DNA of 64,000 bases. It comes from Hepsetus odoe. Taxonomy: Eukaryota > Chordata > Actinopteri > Characiformes > Hepsetidae. The position numbers and the translations under genes were made by a program. The stretch spans positions 20,804,700-20,868,699 of the forward strand of contig CM029377.1 of NCBI GenBank assembly GCA_017165825.1. Direction: 5' to 3'. Below the pieces are notes generated by a model that ran no database searches, was not told the DNA's origin, and was given only the letters and a program-made list of their open reading frames with translations. Of this stretch, positions 46,605 to 58,194 are shown piece by piece (position 1 is the first letter of the stretch; the number at the start of each line of letters is the position of its first letter).

Positions 46605-46790
46605 TTGTGATCTAATGGTAGTATACTCTTCAATGGACTAAGAGCTTGCAGGTGCAAATTGCGCTCCCAGCCCCATCACCATTGACCAAAATCCTGAAAC
46701 CCACGCTGCTCCAGAAAGACCCTGTACTTAAGGCTTGGAAATCAACCTGCATGAAAGTGTCTGCTAAATGCTGTAAATTTCAATTCTTTT
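46605..46790 (+). mobile_element. second tRNA-derived SINE type
   Basis: Degenerate head ('atctaatggtagtatactc', 'ggtgcaaattgcgctcccag'), 'cagccccatcaccattg', 'cctgtacttaaggct' and the teleost tail 'gtgtctgctaaatgctgtaa'. Other tail pieces: 7060-7115 and 60497-60545 (minus). Confidence 0.75.
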
Positions 46791-48400
46791 CCACTAAAAT
46801 ATTTCTGTCCTGTCCCAAGATCATACAAAAATCTCCATCCCACCCCAGTGCTGTAACAATAACTGTCCTGAAAGCTGGCAGTGTGCTTGATCAACCGCAT
46901 ACACCAGTAAAGCCAGACCAGTAGGTTGCCATTAGTTAAAGTAGGACTTATAGTCCCTTTTATTTGATGTAGAAAAATCCACTTTCTGTTTTCTTTTCTG
47001 CAAGAGCCTGGAATTCAAATGATACACATTTCAATCAAAAGAATTGTTGGTTTCTCAGAAAATCCAACCACAATATCCACAGACAGCAGGAGTGAACTCA
47101 TAATGACTTTTGACATAATGACAGCAAAGATGACTTTTTTGTTCTAATAGCCCAACAAGGATGATTTTTTGTTCTAAAAAGCAAAGTGTGATGTCAAATA
47201 AAACAGTAGTGAACTGTTAATCTTACATTTGAGAACCTGTCATGGGGAGACAATGCTGGAGGAACATGCAGTTTCATCCCAGACCGACAGTTTGGTTCAT
47301 GTTCTAAAGTTACAACACCACAACCAAAAGTAGCTCTTTATCATAATTCATGATTAAAGTCTTTCATTTCAATAATGAGGCTGTTTTCTAATTAAAAGAA
47401 GGCATAAAAACTACATTCTGCTGACAACACCACCACAGCATCTTCAAAACAAGGAAATCATGGGTTCTGCATGGAAGATAATCTTCATGGAAGATTATGC
47501 TACTCCTACAAGACCAACAGCTTCAATCAAGGCCAGGCTTCATCCCTTCAATCCTTTTTAGGGGTGGATTGGACTGTTTTTCTTCACAGCATATCCCGCC
47601 ATCATGGACGGGTTTAGATTTAGCCCAAAACCTTCTGGAATTGGAGCCAAGAAACAATTTTAGCCAGATTTTTCTGTTTTTAGGTTCCAACATGAAAGGA
47701 GAAGGGCAGTTCTTATAATGCAGGTACCTTATCAAGGTGGAAAAGAGACCTTTTGTACAGTTCCAGGTAGTAGACCTTCAGCATCTGCCTAACAAAGCAA
47801 GTGACCTAAAAAGCCACTTCTAGAGGGTCATTTGGTGCAGTTTGTTTTCTTCAGTTCTTTTTATTGTGGCATCAATGGCACTGCAGATTACACCCGTCCT
47901 CTTCTAGAAAGCCTTCTGTCTCTTGATCAGTCATCAATCATCTCATAGCATCACATTTATCAGTTCTGCTCACTAAAGATCCAGACCCACTGTGCAGAAA
48001 ACCTAAATATTTTCCAGCTGTGACTCTCAGGCTTCATCTGTAAGACCCAAGTAGACACCAAGGCCATCTGTGTCCACTCTACTAGTAGATGAAGTAGATG
48101 ATGGTTTAAAGTCCATATTCACCACTGTTATTCTTCAGCACAGCCTAAACTCTCTTAGACCAGCTCCTTTATTTAGTTCAGGAACATTTCTCCAGGCAGG
48201 ACATTTGCAAAGCTCTTCTTTTTGTCCCGTTCTCTGTGGAGACAATCCCACACAGCTTCTGTCTCTGAAACTACTCCAGCTTGGAGAACTGATCCTCAGT
48301 AATGCATAAAAAATCCAACAAAGTATGGCTCTGGAGAAATGAGGGGATCAACCTTTGCACAGCACTACAGTTTAAGTTTCGTTCAACATCTGAAGAGCTT
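46791..48400. other. no gene recognised; transposon trace at 48115-48400
   Basis: 46.8-48.1 kb holds no supportable feature. 48115-48400 ('ttattcttcagcacagcct', 'gagacaatcccacacagc', 'gcacagcactacagt') is a Tc1-associated remnant, related to 11155-11650 and 32760-32880. Confidence 0.5.
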
Positions 48401-48407
48401 TACATAC

Positions 48408-49110
48408 CAGAGGGGATGCCTTTAGTTTTGCTGTAGCAGTTCATGGCACAGTCAAAGATCCCAGAGAGAAGGACACACCCAGGAAATACGCCGACCAGCA
48501 GCTTCCAGCAGATGCTACAGTCTGATTCAGGAAGAGTCTGGTAGAGATCTGGTGAAGGCACTGCAAGGATGAAGAATTAGAACAAAAACATCAACAGTCT
48601 TAACAATTGAAGGTGGCAGGGCCTTCTAGTAGAACCTTCAGATCGAAACAGATAACCTTACCAGGAAACAAGAGCAGAACTTTTTCTTGTGCACAGCACA
48701 GCAGTATAGTCCCAGTTAAGTCTTGTTGGACGGATTCCACTCAAAGGAATAATGCGGGAGAGTTCCGAGCATCAAGGTTTCCACCAAAATGCTCAGAGGA
48801 GGTCGTGAGGAATTCTGAACCAAACTATGTTAAAGCTAACTTCCTGGTCTGACTCTCATTTCCACTTCTGCTGCAGAGATCCAGGAGATCAGAATACCTG
48901 CAGGTCAAATCATGGATTAAAAATCAGCTTGAGAATCTCCAGGTGGGTTTCAGCAAAGTTTACTTACACAAGAGAGTGAGAATCTCATCCCTCCACCTTT
49001 CCATTGCAGAGACTGGTGCTGGGGGGTTCAAGACAGTGAGAGCTTTTGAAGTGGAGGTCTGTGCTGAGCTCTGATTGATCCATGTCAGTGGACTTTTTTT
49101 TTTTGCATGT
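48408..49110 (-). pseudogene. receptor copy G: V exon deleted in part
   Basis: Minus strand. Promoter block at about 49007-49105 (CCACTGACATGGATCAATCAGAG, with CCAAT changed to TCAAT). Leader exon 49006-48970 is open, 37 bases as in A and D (MERWRDEILTLL), with donor gtaag. V exon 48897-48662 has a good acceptor and donor, but lost about 140 bases including the B-strand cysteine, and has stops after MRVRPGS and near the F strand. The transmembrane exon 48560-48408 is open and 153 bases as in A (ESDCSICWKLLVGV), with acceptor and donor intact, and diverges more in the membrane segment (DCAMNCY). No cytoplasmic exons are recognised below it. Not able to make a receptor; the transmembrane exon could be usable only by trans-splicing or rearrangement, for which there is no evidence. 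Confidence 0.82.
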
Positions 49111-50099
49111 TCTCACAGCAGAGGAGGCACCACTGAGAAATGTGCAAGCTAAGCATGTGGCCCCTAATTGGTCATTGACTTTGATGGAGAGGTTGCATAG
49201 GAGTAGATTAAAATGCTTTTCAAGTAACAATGAAACAAACAACCTTTACCAAAAACGTCTGTGCAGCTTTTACAAATCACGGGTCCATCTTGGACTGTCC
49301 TTCACAAAAAAACCCCAAAAATGTTTCTGAGCCTGAGCACCATCTTTTTGGTCACTTTTTGTCTTATAAACACCATGACCATGCTGTTTTTCCTCCAGCA
49401 AGGGAAGAAAAGGAGCCATCTTTGGCAGCATCACAACTTTAATGGTGAGGAATTGCTGTGTGACCACTGATTGAAGAACAGCTGCTTATTTTGATGGTGA
49501 TGGATGGCCACCTTCAAGATTTGTGACCTCGCTCTTGGTTTCCTCTTCTTCACTTGAGGCTGTGTATGGTTTTAAAAGTGTAAGTGGGTGGGTGGAGTAT
49601 TGGTGAACCATCAAAGGCTGCTGTTACAGTAAGCCCTTGTTTCCAGTTAGAGACGACTAAAGGCCGTTTTATGAGTCAACACGTGGACTGCCAGCGTACA
49701 GAGTAGTGCCACCTGGGGTAGAAGGTTTAGTTCTGGAGCACATCTTGGAAATGTTCATTGCCTGAGATACAAATCAGTGACTATCCAGATCACTTCATTC
49801 CAGTCAATTTATTGCTTTATCAAATTTCAGTTTATTTGGTCTAATCTTCATGTTTGAATACATAACAGACAATCTCAGCGCTGCTGTTTCTTTAGTGCAG
49901 AGACATGATCTTTACGGTGAAGATGAGCAGGAGGACGTCCTTTATTATTTCCTGTACATGCTGGCATGTATTGTGACTTTCTCAGCAACCGAGAGAAGCT
50001 TCCTCTGTGCATGTCTGCAAGATGGCCACTGTTAAAACCACAGAGGTTTCCACAGAAGTTGTGTGAAGTTGTCTGAACCAGTATGTTGACATGAGGTAC
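49111..50099. other. no gene recognised
   Basis: Left of the solo LTR. Short frames on both strands at 49230-49470 overlap each other and have no recognised domain. Confidence 0.45.
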
Positions 50100-50584
50100 T
50101 GTAACGGTGGCGGGGTACCAGAAGGACGTCAGCTCGGAGCCAGGAGTCCGGAACATACTTTTATTAGTCACACTTACACAAACAAGGAACGGGGGACTGC
50201 AGTTCTAAACACGAAACCCTAGAACAGGGGAACTGCAGTCTAACCCTAGACACAACGTGATCTATACTAGGTGACCTATACCTAGTCATAGACACAAAGT
50301 TTACACATACAAGAACCACCCGTTACGCGTAGGCTTAACCCACCTAATGAGCCGCGCTCTGTTCTGACTCATCGGGGCTTAAATAGTCCGCCCCAATGAT
50401 GCACACCTGCCCGCAGGGGCTCAGGTGTGCTTAGTCAGAACAGAGCGCCCTCTAGTGTACCCTTAACACCTCCTGTGACACAAACACCTTATACGTGATA
50501 GAGAGCGCCCTCTAGCGTGCCCAACACACAACACAGGTGACAGAGGGCGCCCTCTAGCGTGCCCAAAACACCCCATGTGTGACA
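50100..50584 (-). mobile_element. solo LTR, 'gagggcgctctgttc' family
   Basis: TGTAACGGTGG to GTGTGACA, 485 bases, flanked by GGTAC on both sides (50095-50099, 50585-50589). Minus orientation by comparison with 38829 and 63510. Contains three units of 'gagcgccctctagcgtgccc' type at 50445-50565, so it is longer than its relatives. Inserted beside SINE sequence (50585-50676). Confidence 0.88.
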
Positions 50585-50676
50585 GGTACCCTTGAGCAAA
50601 GTACCGTTTCCTTCACTGCTACCCAGGCCCTGGATCTATAGCTGCCCACTGCTGCATTGTATGTGTGGGTAAAATG
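50585..50676 (+). mobile_element. SINE body fragment beside solo LTR
   Basis: 'ggtacccttgagcaaagtacc' region, 'cactgctacccaggccc' and 'gctgcccactgctgcattg' match the tRNA-derived SINE body. The preceding 'tgaggtac' across the LTR suggests the LTR entered the SINE. Confidence 0.75.
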
Positions 50677-51285
50677 CAAAAGGCCTCAGTCATAAACACA
50701 CCAAGAAAGAAGGGATGATGTGGGCGTGGAGTGAAATAGGATTGAGGATAAAGTCAAAGTTACATCTTAAACAAAATTATAAAATTTTTTCTTCTGTTTG
50801 CTGGCCCTGTCCAAGGTGCTGAATCAGCATTAAATGTGCTGATTTGTAGAAACATGTCTCATTCTAAATCTACTTCAAAAGCTTTTCTTGGAGTCTGAGG
50901 CCACTTGGAGTTACAGTCAATCCAAAATTCACCTTTAAAGGTTATTTAGGTTCAATTAATCAGTTTTTCACCAAGAAGGTGTGTAGTACTCACACCTGAC
51001 TGACTCCCTATTCATTCAAAACATCTTCACCTTCAGGTTACTGCTAATCCTAAGAGTTCACATACTTTTGCCATTGACAGATCTATAACAGTGAGCCATT
51101 CATCATTAAATAAATGAGCAGGAATAAAACATCATTCATCATTAAATAAATGAGCAGGAATAAAACATTTTACATTTGTTTAATCTTTTTAGGATGTCCA
51201 CAATCAGGCACCAGTCATGAGGGACTGCTTGAACTTTGAACTCCTCAGCCGTTCCACGTTTGATCAAATTTAACTTCAGAATATG
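50677..51285. other. no gene recognised
   Basis: AT-rich. A 36-base direct repeat ('cattcatcattaaataaatg' and following) occurs twice at 51097-51168. Confidence 0.5.
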
Positions 51286-51425
51286 TCCTGAAATCAGAGC
51301 ACTGCACCATCAGTGCTGTTAGCCTACAGGGTGCTGGTGGAAATTGGACTACTGTTGGCCAAAGAAGAAGAAGAAGAGGAGGAAGGCATGTCCAGAGGGA
51401 GAAGGAGAGAAAGAAGGAGAGGAGA

Positions 51426-51971
51426 GTGGAAGTGAGGGTAGGGACTTTGAATGTTGGCAGCATGACTGGTAAAGGTAGAGAATTAGCTGATATGATGGAG
51501 ATAAGGAAGGTTGACATTTTGTGTGTGCAAGAGACTAGATGGAAGGGTAGTAAGGCCAGGTGTATTGGAGGGGGGGTTAAACTGTTCTACTATGGTGTGG
51601 ATAGAAGGAGGAATGGAGTAGGTGTTATCCTGAAGGAAGAGCATGTGGAGAGTGTTTTGGAGGTGAAGAGGGTGTCAGGGAGGGTGATGAGTTTGAAGCT
51701 GGAAGTTGAAGGTGTGATAATGAATATTGTTAGTGCTTATGCTCCACAAGTTGGTTGTAAGATGAAAGTGAAGGAAAAATTCTGGAGTGAGTTAGATGAA
51801 GTGATAGAGAGTGTACCCAGGGGAGAGAGAGTGGTGATTGGTGCAGATTTTAATGGTCATGTTGGTGAAGGGAACAGAGGTGATGAGGAGGTGATGGGTA
51901 GGCATGGTGTCAAGGAGAGGAATGCTGAGGGTCAGATGGTTGTTGATTTTGCAAAAAGGATGGAGAATAAT
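51426..51971 (+). pseudogene. RTE endonuclease domain (N-terminal part)
   Basis: Apurinic-endonuclease-like domain of the RTE ORF. It shows the N-terminal TLNVGSM motif, the metal-binding glutamate in VQETRWKG, the SAYAP strand and the GADFNGHVG motif with the catalytic Asp/Asn pair. The downstream SDH motif expected in the C-terminal half corresponds to the segment after the nested insertion (CSQVDYILCRR, QHRMVVCRM). The frame is open until the junction with the inserted LINE at about 51975. Together with 54430-56707 it forms one ancestral ORF. Confidence 0.9.
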
Positions 51972-52077
51972 TTCTCAAGATGGCGGCGCGGTAACACGCA
52001 GCGGCCGCTCCGGGGTCCAAACTTTGGTGCTAAAGTCTGTAAAAAGTCTTTCATCCGACTACTTTTCACCATAAGAC

Positions 52078-53446
52078 TTGCACATGAGCGTCACATCCGT
52101 GAATGCTCTTAAACTTAACCGCCAAACACTGCTGGAGCTCAGGAATCAGTCAGGATTCAGTCTTCCAGCGACTCTCCGAACAACGCTACGGGAGCTCGGC
52201 GTGCTGAGAAGACCAGGCCTTCAGTCCCCGAGATCGCCTGCTGAACCTGGCCGACTGAGAGGACATAGGAAGCGGTGTGAGAGGAAACAGAAACGCGGCA
52301 AGCGTGCTGGGGTCCGGGCTCAGCTCAAGGCTAATGCTAGCCGACCGGCTATCCCGTCCGTCCTCCTCGCCAATGTCCGCTCCCTGGATAATAAACTGGA
52401 CTGTATACGACTCCAGCTGAACACCCAGCGTGAGTACAGAGACTGCTGTGTTTTTGTTTTTACGGAGACATGGCTCAGCGACAGCGTTCCGGACACCGCC
52501 ATCCAGCTCGCCGGACTCTCCGCGTTTCGTGCGGACAGAAACTCCGCTCTGTCCGGAAAGACCCGCGGAGGGGGGCTGTGTGTTTACGTAAACACACAAT
52601 GGTGTACAAACGCTGTGCTGGTCTCAGTACACTGCTCAACACTGCTGGAGGTGATAACAGTCAGGTGCAGACCGTTTTATTTGCCCAGGGAGTTCTCTAC
52701 AGTGTTTATTTCGGCGGTATACATCCCACCCAGCGCTAGCGCTAACAGCGCTAATGCTAACAGCGCGCTGGCTGAACTTTATGGAATTATCAGCGGACTC
52801 CAAAACTTCCACCCAGACGGATTATTTATCGTTGCCGGAGATTTCAACCATGCAAATCTCAGGTCAGTTCTCCCTAAATTCCATCAACATGTGAACTTTG
52901 CAACGAGGGGGGAAAACACGCTGGACTGTGTTTACACAAACCTGGCCGGCGCGTACAGAGCGGAGCCCCGCCCCCACCTTGGACACTCAGACCACATCTC
53001 TGTGCTGCTGATCCCAGCGTACAGACCCATCGTCAGGCGCGTGAGACCCACCCTGAAGCAAGTAAAGACCTGGCCCACAGGAGCCATCTCTGCTCTTCAG
53101 GACTGCTTCGAACGCACAGACTGGGACATGTTTAGGGAGGCTGCAACCTACGGTGACTCCATCAACCTGGAGGAGTACACAGCTTCAGTGACTGGCTACA
53201 TCAGCAAGTGCATTGAGGATGTTACTGTCTCCAAGTTCATCATAACACGACCCAACCAAAAGCCATGGATGACCGCGGAGCTGCGCAGACTCCTAAGAAC
53301 CCGGGACAAGACCTTCAAGTCAGGGGACGAGGCCGCCCTAAGAAAAGCGAGGGCAAACCTGTCTCGGGCCATCAGAGCGGCGAAGCGAGCTCACGCAGAG
53401 AGAATCCATGGCCACTTCAAGAACACTGGTGACACACGGCGCATGT
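52078..53446 (+). CDS. LINE family 1 endonuclease / start of ORF2, open to gap
   Basis: Open for over 450 codons up to the gap, a length not seen in the other copies. Endonuclease motifs in order: LLANVRSLDNK, FTETWL, GGLCVYVNTQ, AVYIPPSA, VAGDFNHANL (catalytic Asp/Asn), ENTLDCVYTN and LGHSDHISVLL (the SDH motif). The C-terminal part (PWMTAELRRLLRTRDKTFKSG) leads toward the RT domain, which is lost in the gap. The start at 52078 is only the first ATG; the true ORF may begin elsewhere. The open state suggests a recent, possibly active source family. Encodes a retrotransposon protein that nicks target DNA; not a host gene. Confidence 0.85.
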
Positions 53447-54137
53447 NNNNNNNNNNNNNNNNNNNNNNNNNNNNNNNNNNNNNNNNNNNNNNNNNNNNNN
53501 NNNNNNNNNNNNNNNNNNNNNNNNNNNNNNNNNNNNNNNNNNNNNNNNNNNNNNNNNNNNNNNNNNNNNNNNNNNNNNNNNNNNNNNNNNNNNNNNNNNN
53601 NNNNNNNNNNNNNNNNNNNNNNNNNNNNNNNNNNNNNNNNNNNNNNNNNNNNNNNNNNNNNNNNNNNNNNNNNNNNNNNNNNNNNNNNNNNNNNNNNNNN
53701 NNNNNNNNNNNNNNNNNNNNNNNNNNNNNNNNNNNNNNNNNNNNNNNNNNNNNNNNNNNNNNNNNNNNNNNNNNNNNNNNNNNNNNNNNNNNNNNNNNNN
53801 NNNNNNNNNNNNNNNNNNNNNNNNNNNNNNNNNNNNNNNNNNNNNNNNNNNNNNNNNNNNNNNNNNNNNNNNNNNNNNNNNNNNNNNNNNNNNNNNNNNN
53901 NNNNNNNNNNNNNNNNNNNNNNNNNNNNNNNNNNNNNNNNNNNNNNNNNNNNNNNNNNNNNNNNNNNNNNNNNNNNNNNNNNNNNNNNNNNNNNNNNNNN
54001 NNNNNNNNNNNNNNNNNNNNNNNNNNNNNNNNNNNNNNNNNNNNNNNNNNNNNNNNNNNNNNNNNNNNNNNNNNNNNNNNNNNNNNNNNNNNNNNNNNNN
54101 NNNNNNNNNNNNNNNNNNNNNNNNNNNNNNNNNNNNN
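53447..54137. other. assembly gap (Ns)
   Basis: 691 undetermined bases inside the nested LINE. By comparison with copy 1 (1838-5215), about 1.6 kb should lie between the flanking positions, so the gap size is probably an estimate or a deletion is present. Translations across it mean nothing. Confidence 0.99.
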
Positions 54138-54429
54138 CCACACTGCTACACCATAATGTGCCTGGGCTGCTTTGTTCCACAACACTGCAGCCTTCCACGG
54201 ATGAATGTACTGTCTGTCGTGCCGTCTGTTGTTGTCTGTCTTGTCTGTCTTGTCCGCACTTGTTGCCCCGTGTTGTGTCTTATGTTGTCTTGTGTCTTGT
54301 GTTGTGTCTTGTCTTGTGTGTAGCACCAGGGTCCTGGAGGAACGCTATTTCGTTTCACTGTGTACTGTGTATATGGCTGAAATGACAATAAAATCCTACT
54401 TGACTTGACTTGACTTGACTTGACTTGAA

Positions 54430-56707
54430 ATGGTTGTAGTTAATACTTATTTTAAGAAGAGGGAGGAGCACAGGGTGACGTATAAGAGTGGAGGAAGATG
54501 CTCACAGGTGGATTATATTCTTTGCAGGAGGGTCAGTTTGAAAGAGATCAGAGACTGCAAAGTAGTGACAGGGGAGAGTGTAGCTAAACAGCATAGGATG
54601 GTGGTCTGTAGGATGACCTTGGAGGTCAAGAAGAGGAGGAAAGTGAGGGCAGAGTCGAGGATCAAGTGGTGGAAGCTGAAGGAGGAGGACTGCAAGGTGG
54701 AATTCAGGCAGGAGTTAACACGGGCACTGGGAGGTGTTGAAGAGCTACCGGATTGCTGGGAAACTACTGCAGAAGTGATCAGGCAGACGGCTAGAAATGT
54801 ACTTGGTGTGACATCTGGAAGGAAGAAAGAGGATAAGGAGACCTGGTGGTGGAACCAAGAAGTCCAGGAGTGTATTCAAAAGAAGAGGGAGGCAAAGAAG
54901 ACATGGGACATACAGAGAGATGAAGGAAGTAGACAGGTGTACAAGGAGATGAACTGCAGGGCGAAGAAAGCAGTGGTGAAGGCCAAAGATAAGGTGTTTG
55001 GTGAATTGTATGAGAGGTTGGACAGTAAAGAGGGAGAAAAGGACCTTTACCGATTGGCTAGACAGAGAGACAGATCTGGGAAAGATGTGCTACAGGTCAG
55101 GACGATTAAAGATAGAAATGGTAACGTACTCATAGGTGAACAGAGCGTGTTGAGCAGATGGAAGGAATACTTTGAGGAGCTGATGAATGAAGAAAATGTG
55201 AGAGAGAGAAGACTGGATGATGTGAAAAGAGTTAACCAGGAAGTGCAGCAAATAAACAAGATGGAAGTAAGGGCAGCGATGAAGAGGATGAAGAATGGAA
55301 AGGCTGTTGGACCGGATGACATACCAGTGGAAGCATGGAGATGTTTAGGGGAGATGGCAGTTGAGTTTCTGACCAGATTGTTTAACACAATCTTGGCAAG
55401 TGAGAAGATGCCTGAGGAGTGGAGACGAAGTGTACTGGTACCGATCTTCAAGAATAAGGGTAATGCACAGAGCTGTAGTAACTATAGAGGGATAAAGTTG
55501 ATCAGCCACACCATGAAGTTATGGGAAAGAGTAGTAGAAGCTAGGTTTACGAAAAGAGGTGAGGATCAGTGAACAGCAGTATGGTTTTATGCCGAGAAAG
55601 AGCACCACAGATGCAATGTTTGCTCTGAGGGTGTTGATGGAGAAGTACAGAGAAGGTCAGAAGGAGCTGCATTGTGCCTTTGTGGATTTGGAGAAAGCAT
55701 ATGACAGGGTGCCTAGAGAGGAGTTGTGGTTTTGTATGAGGAAGTCTGGTGTTACAGAGAAGTATGTGAGAGTAGTTCAGGATATGTATGAGGGCAGTGT
55801 AACAGTGGTGAGATCTGCAGTGGGAGTCACGGATGCATTTAAAGTAGAGGTTGGATTACATCAAGGATCAGCACTGAGCCCATTCTTGTATGCAGTAGTA
55901 ATGGACAGGTTGACGGACGAGGTTAGACAGGAGTCTCCGTGGACGATGATGTTTGCTGATGATATTGTGATCTGCAGTGAGAGTAGGGAGCAGCTTGAGG
56001 AGAACCTGGAGAGATGGAGATATGCTCTGGAGAGGAGAGGAATGAAAGTGAGTAGGGCAAAGACAGAATACATGAGTGTGAATGAAAGGGAGGAAAGTGG
56101 CGTGGTTAGGATGCAGGGAGTGGAGGTAACAAAGGTGGAGGAGTTTAAATACTTGGGATCAACAGTTCAGTGTAACGGCGAGTGTAGAAGAGAGGTGAAG
56201 AAGAGAGTGCAGGCTGGTTGGAATGGGTGGAGAAGAGTGGCTGGAGTGATTTGTGACAGACGCATACCAGCTAGAGTAAAAGGGAAGGTTTACAGGACAG
56301 TTGTGAGACCAGCTATGTTGTATGGGTTAGAGACGGTGGCACTGACGAAAAGGCAGGAGGCGGAGCTGGAGGTGTCAGAGTTAAAGATGCTGAGATTTTC
56401 GTTGGGTGTGAAGAGGTTGGACAGGATTCGAAATGAGTATATTAGAGGGACAGCTCAGGTTAGACGTCTTGGAGACAAGGTTAGAGAAGCAAGGTTGCGT
56501 TGGTTTGGCCATGTGCAGAGGAGAGATGATGATTATATTGGAAGGAGGATGTTGAGGATGGAGCTGCCAGGAAAGAGGAGAAGAGGAAGACCAAAGAGGA
56601 GGTTTATGGACGTGGTGAGAGAGGACATGCAGGTAGTCGGGTTGAAGCAGGAAGATGCAAAAGACAGGAAGAAATGGAGACAGTTGATCCGCTGTGGCGA
56701 CCCCTAA
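54430..56707 (+). pseudogene. RTE reverse transcriptase (two overlapping frames)
   Basis: Frame one, 54430-55572, covers the linker and first RT boxes (GKAVGPDDIPVEAW; YRGIKLISHTMKLWERV). Frame two, 55559-56707, continues with SEQQYGFMPRKSTTDA, FVDLEKAYDRVP, HQGSALSPFLY and the polymerase FADD box, then YLGSTV and the C-terminal RWFGHVQRR and GRPKRRFMDVV. The join is a single frameshift near 55555. All catalytic aspartates of the RT remain. Without the frameshift and the nested insertion this would be one ORF; as it stands it is inactive. Confidence 0.9.
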
Positions 56708-56745
56708 ACGGGAGCAGCCGAAAGAAAAAGAAGAAGACTATTATA

Positions 56746-57184
56746 GTATATTTAATTATTTATTTTTATTTATTTTCTTTAAACACTTAACCTAATTATT
56801 TAATCATTTACCAGTGATGTTTTTTCTTTACAATTGATTCTCCTAAGATCAGCACCTCAGCACAACACTTTCTGGACGCTCAGCCAATCTTTATCAGAGG
56901 AATTTCTGGGTGTTGGGTCAATTCCCTGTTCACTGCTTCATAAACTCCCACTCTTCTAATGTGTTTATGACAATGTTCCCCTCACTTTCTCCTTGCTCTA
57001 ATTCTGCTCAATTGTTATATAAAAAATATACAAAAATCACTGCACACTCTTTTGAGGCCTTCAGTCAAAATTCACACATCACCCATGTGCGCGCACACAC
57101 ACAGATACACTTCTTCACACACTCCTTCACACACCCCCCTTAACGCCTCTCTCACTGACAACCACACACTCACCAGAACTGCAG

Positions 57185-57228
<44 letters not shown>

Positions 57229-57400
57229 GCTTCTTCTCAAAGTGATCACTCTCTCTCACACTACTTCATTCATACTTCATACTTGGCAGCAGCAACACAC
57301 GTGTACACACAAATCTTACTTCTTTCAGTTCTCTATGAACAATCTTCTAAAGACAACAATTAATCACTCAATATTCAATGAAAACTGTACAACGCAAACC
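56746..57400. other. AT-rich flank with (CA)n
   Basis: Contains (CA)n at 57187-57226. May be part of the retrovirus-like internal region on the minus strand, but no coding frame supports that. Confidence 0.45.
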
Positions 57401-58194
57401 ACAAGTTTGGACGTAATCCTTGCCGTCCGGCCTACTGTGAGGGACGTATACTGCTGACCTCACAATGCGACTTCCACAGGTTTATCTTCAGACAGAGACA
57501 CACATCAACTTCGCATAGGAATACCGTCCTGCTTCATCCTCAAACAAACAGCAAAGTTCAATACGATCTTTCAATTCCTTGTTCTCGAAACGACTGCCAT
57601 ATATCCAAGCGGCATACCAGACTCACCGTCACGCCCTCGTGGGAATTTCAGAAGAAAGTCAGATTCGTCAACCCACTTTAGAGTCTGCATATTCACCAGA
57701 CGCTACCGGCCATGGGTCGAACATTACCTGTCCGAGATCTCTCAGGCTTTTACAAGCGCTTCACGTGACCCGTAATATATTACAGGCTTTAAGAGCTGAC
57801 TGCCCTAACAGGGTCAAGCCAACTTAGACGTGCACACTCAAATTCCACTATTTTACAGTTGGGCCACAGCTCCACCTCTTTGACTTCAGCAAAAAGTAAA
57901 TTTTTAGAGTGGATTTCACCCTCTCACTCCACAGTTCCAATTTCTATGAATACTCATTTATCATTCTTTTGTAAACATTAAGCACAGTTCTTTATTGAAG
58001 AGGTGCACAGGTCTCCTAGTGGCCCAAGCCCCCCTCTGCTGGTCTGTGACACAGAACCTAATCTAAAAGGCAGCAAAATCTGAAATAATGCTTACCTTTA
58101 ATGTTCTGTGCCAGATCAGCAGTGGGCCCGAGGAGCAGTGCCGAACCAGGAGCCCGTGTGGCCTCTTTTCAATCCTGCCGACAACGCCAAATTA
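57400..58194 (-). mobile_element. untranslated leader of endogenous retrovirus-like element
   Basis: Directly 3' (minus strand) of the LTR. It begins with a primer-binding-site-like sequence at about 58173-58192, the complement of 'aatcctgccgacaacgccaa' (TGGCG-GTCGGCAGGAT type). A splice-donor-like 'attaaaggtaagc' lies at about 58100 and AATAAA near 57990. No gag, pol or env frame was recognised, so the element is a remnant. Confidence 0.6.

Larger units (their letters stand above)
51976..54427 (+). mobile_element. LINE family 1, copy 3, nested in RTE, with assembly gap
   Basis: 5' end 'caagatggcggcgcggtaac' at 51976, long open frame from 52078, then an assembly gap, then 3' UTR (54138-54400) and TTGAC tail units (54401-54426). 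Of the three long copies this has the best-preserved 5' half. Inserted after the RTE, because it splits RTE coding sequence. Confidence 0.93.
51290..56745 (+). mobile_element. RTE-type LINE, split by LINE family 1
   Basis: Endonuclease part 51426-51971: TLNVGSMTGKGRELADMM, VQETRWKG, SAYAPQVG and GADFNGHVG. After the nested element the protein resumes at 54430 with VNTYFKKREEHRVTYKSGG and continues to 56707. RT boxes: MKNGKAVGPDDIPVEAW, FVDLEKAYDRVPREELW, HQGSALSPFLY, FADD and EEFKYLGSTV; C-terminal RWFGHVQRR. Only one further frameshift (about 55555) breaks the RT, so it is fairly young. The 3' end is 'gaaagaaaaagaagaaga'. Clade assignment (RTE) rests on these motifs. Confidence 0.92.

Noticed and set aside
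53338..54385. Frames of 286-692 codons crossing 53447-54137
   Set aside because: They are mostly undetermined bases. Only the part before 53447 is real sequence.
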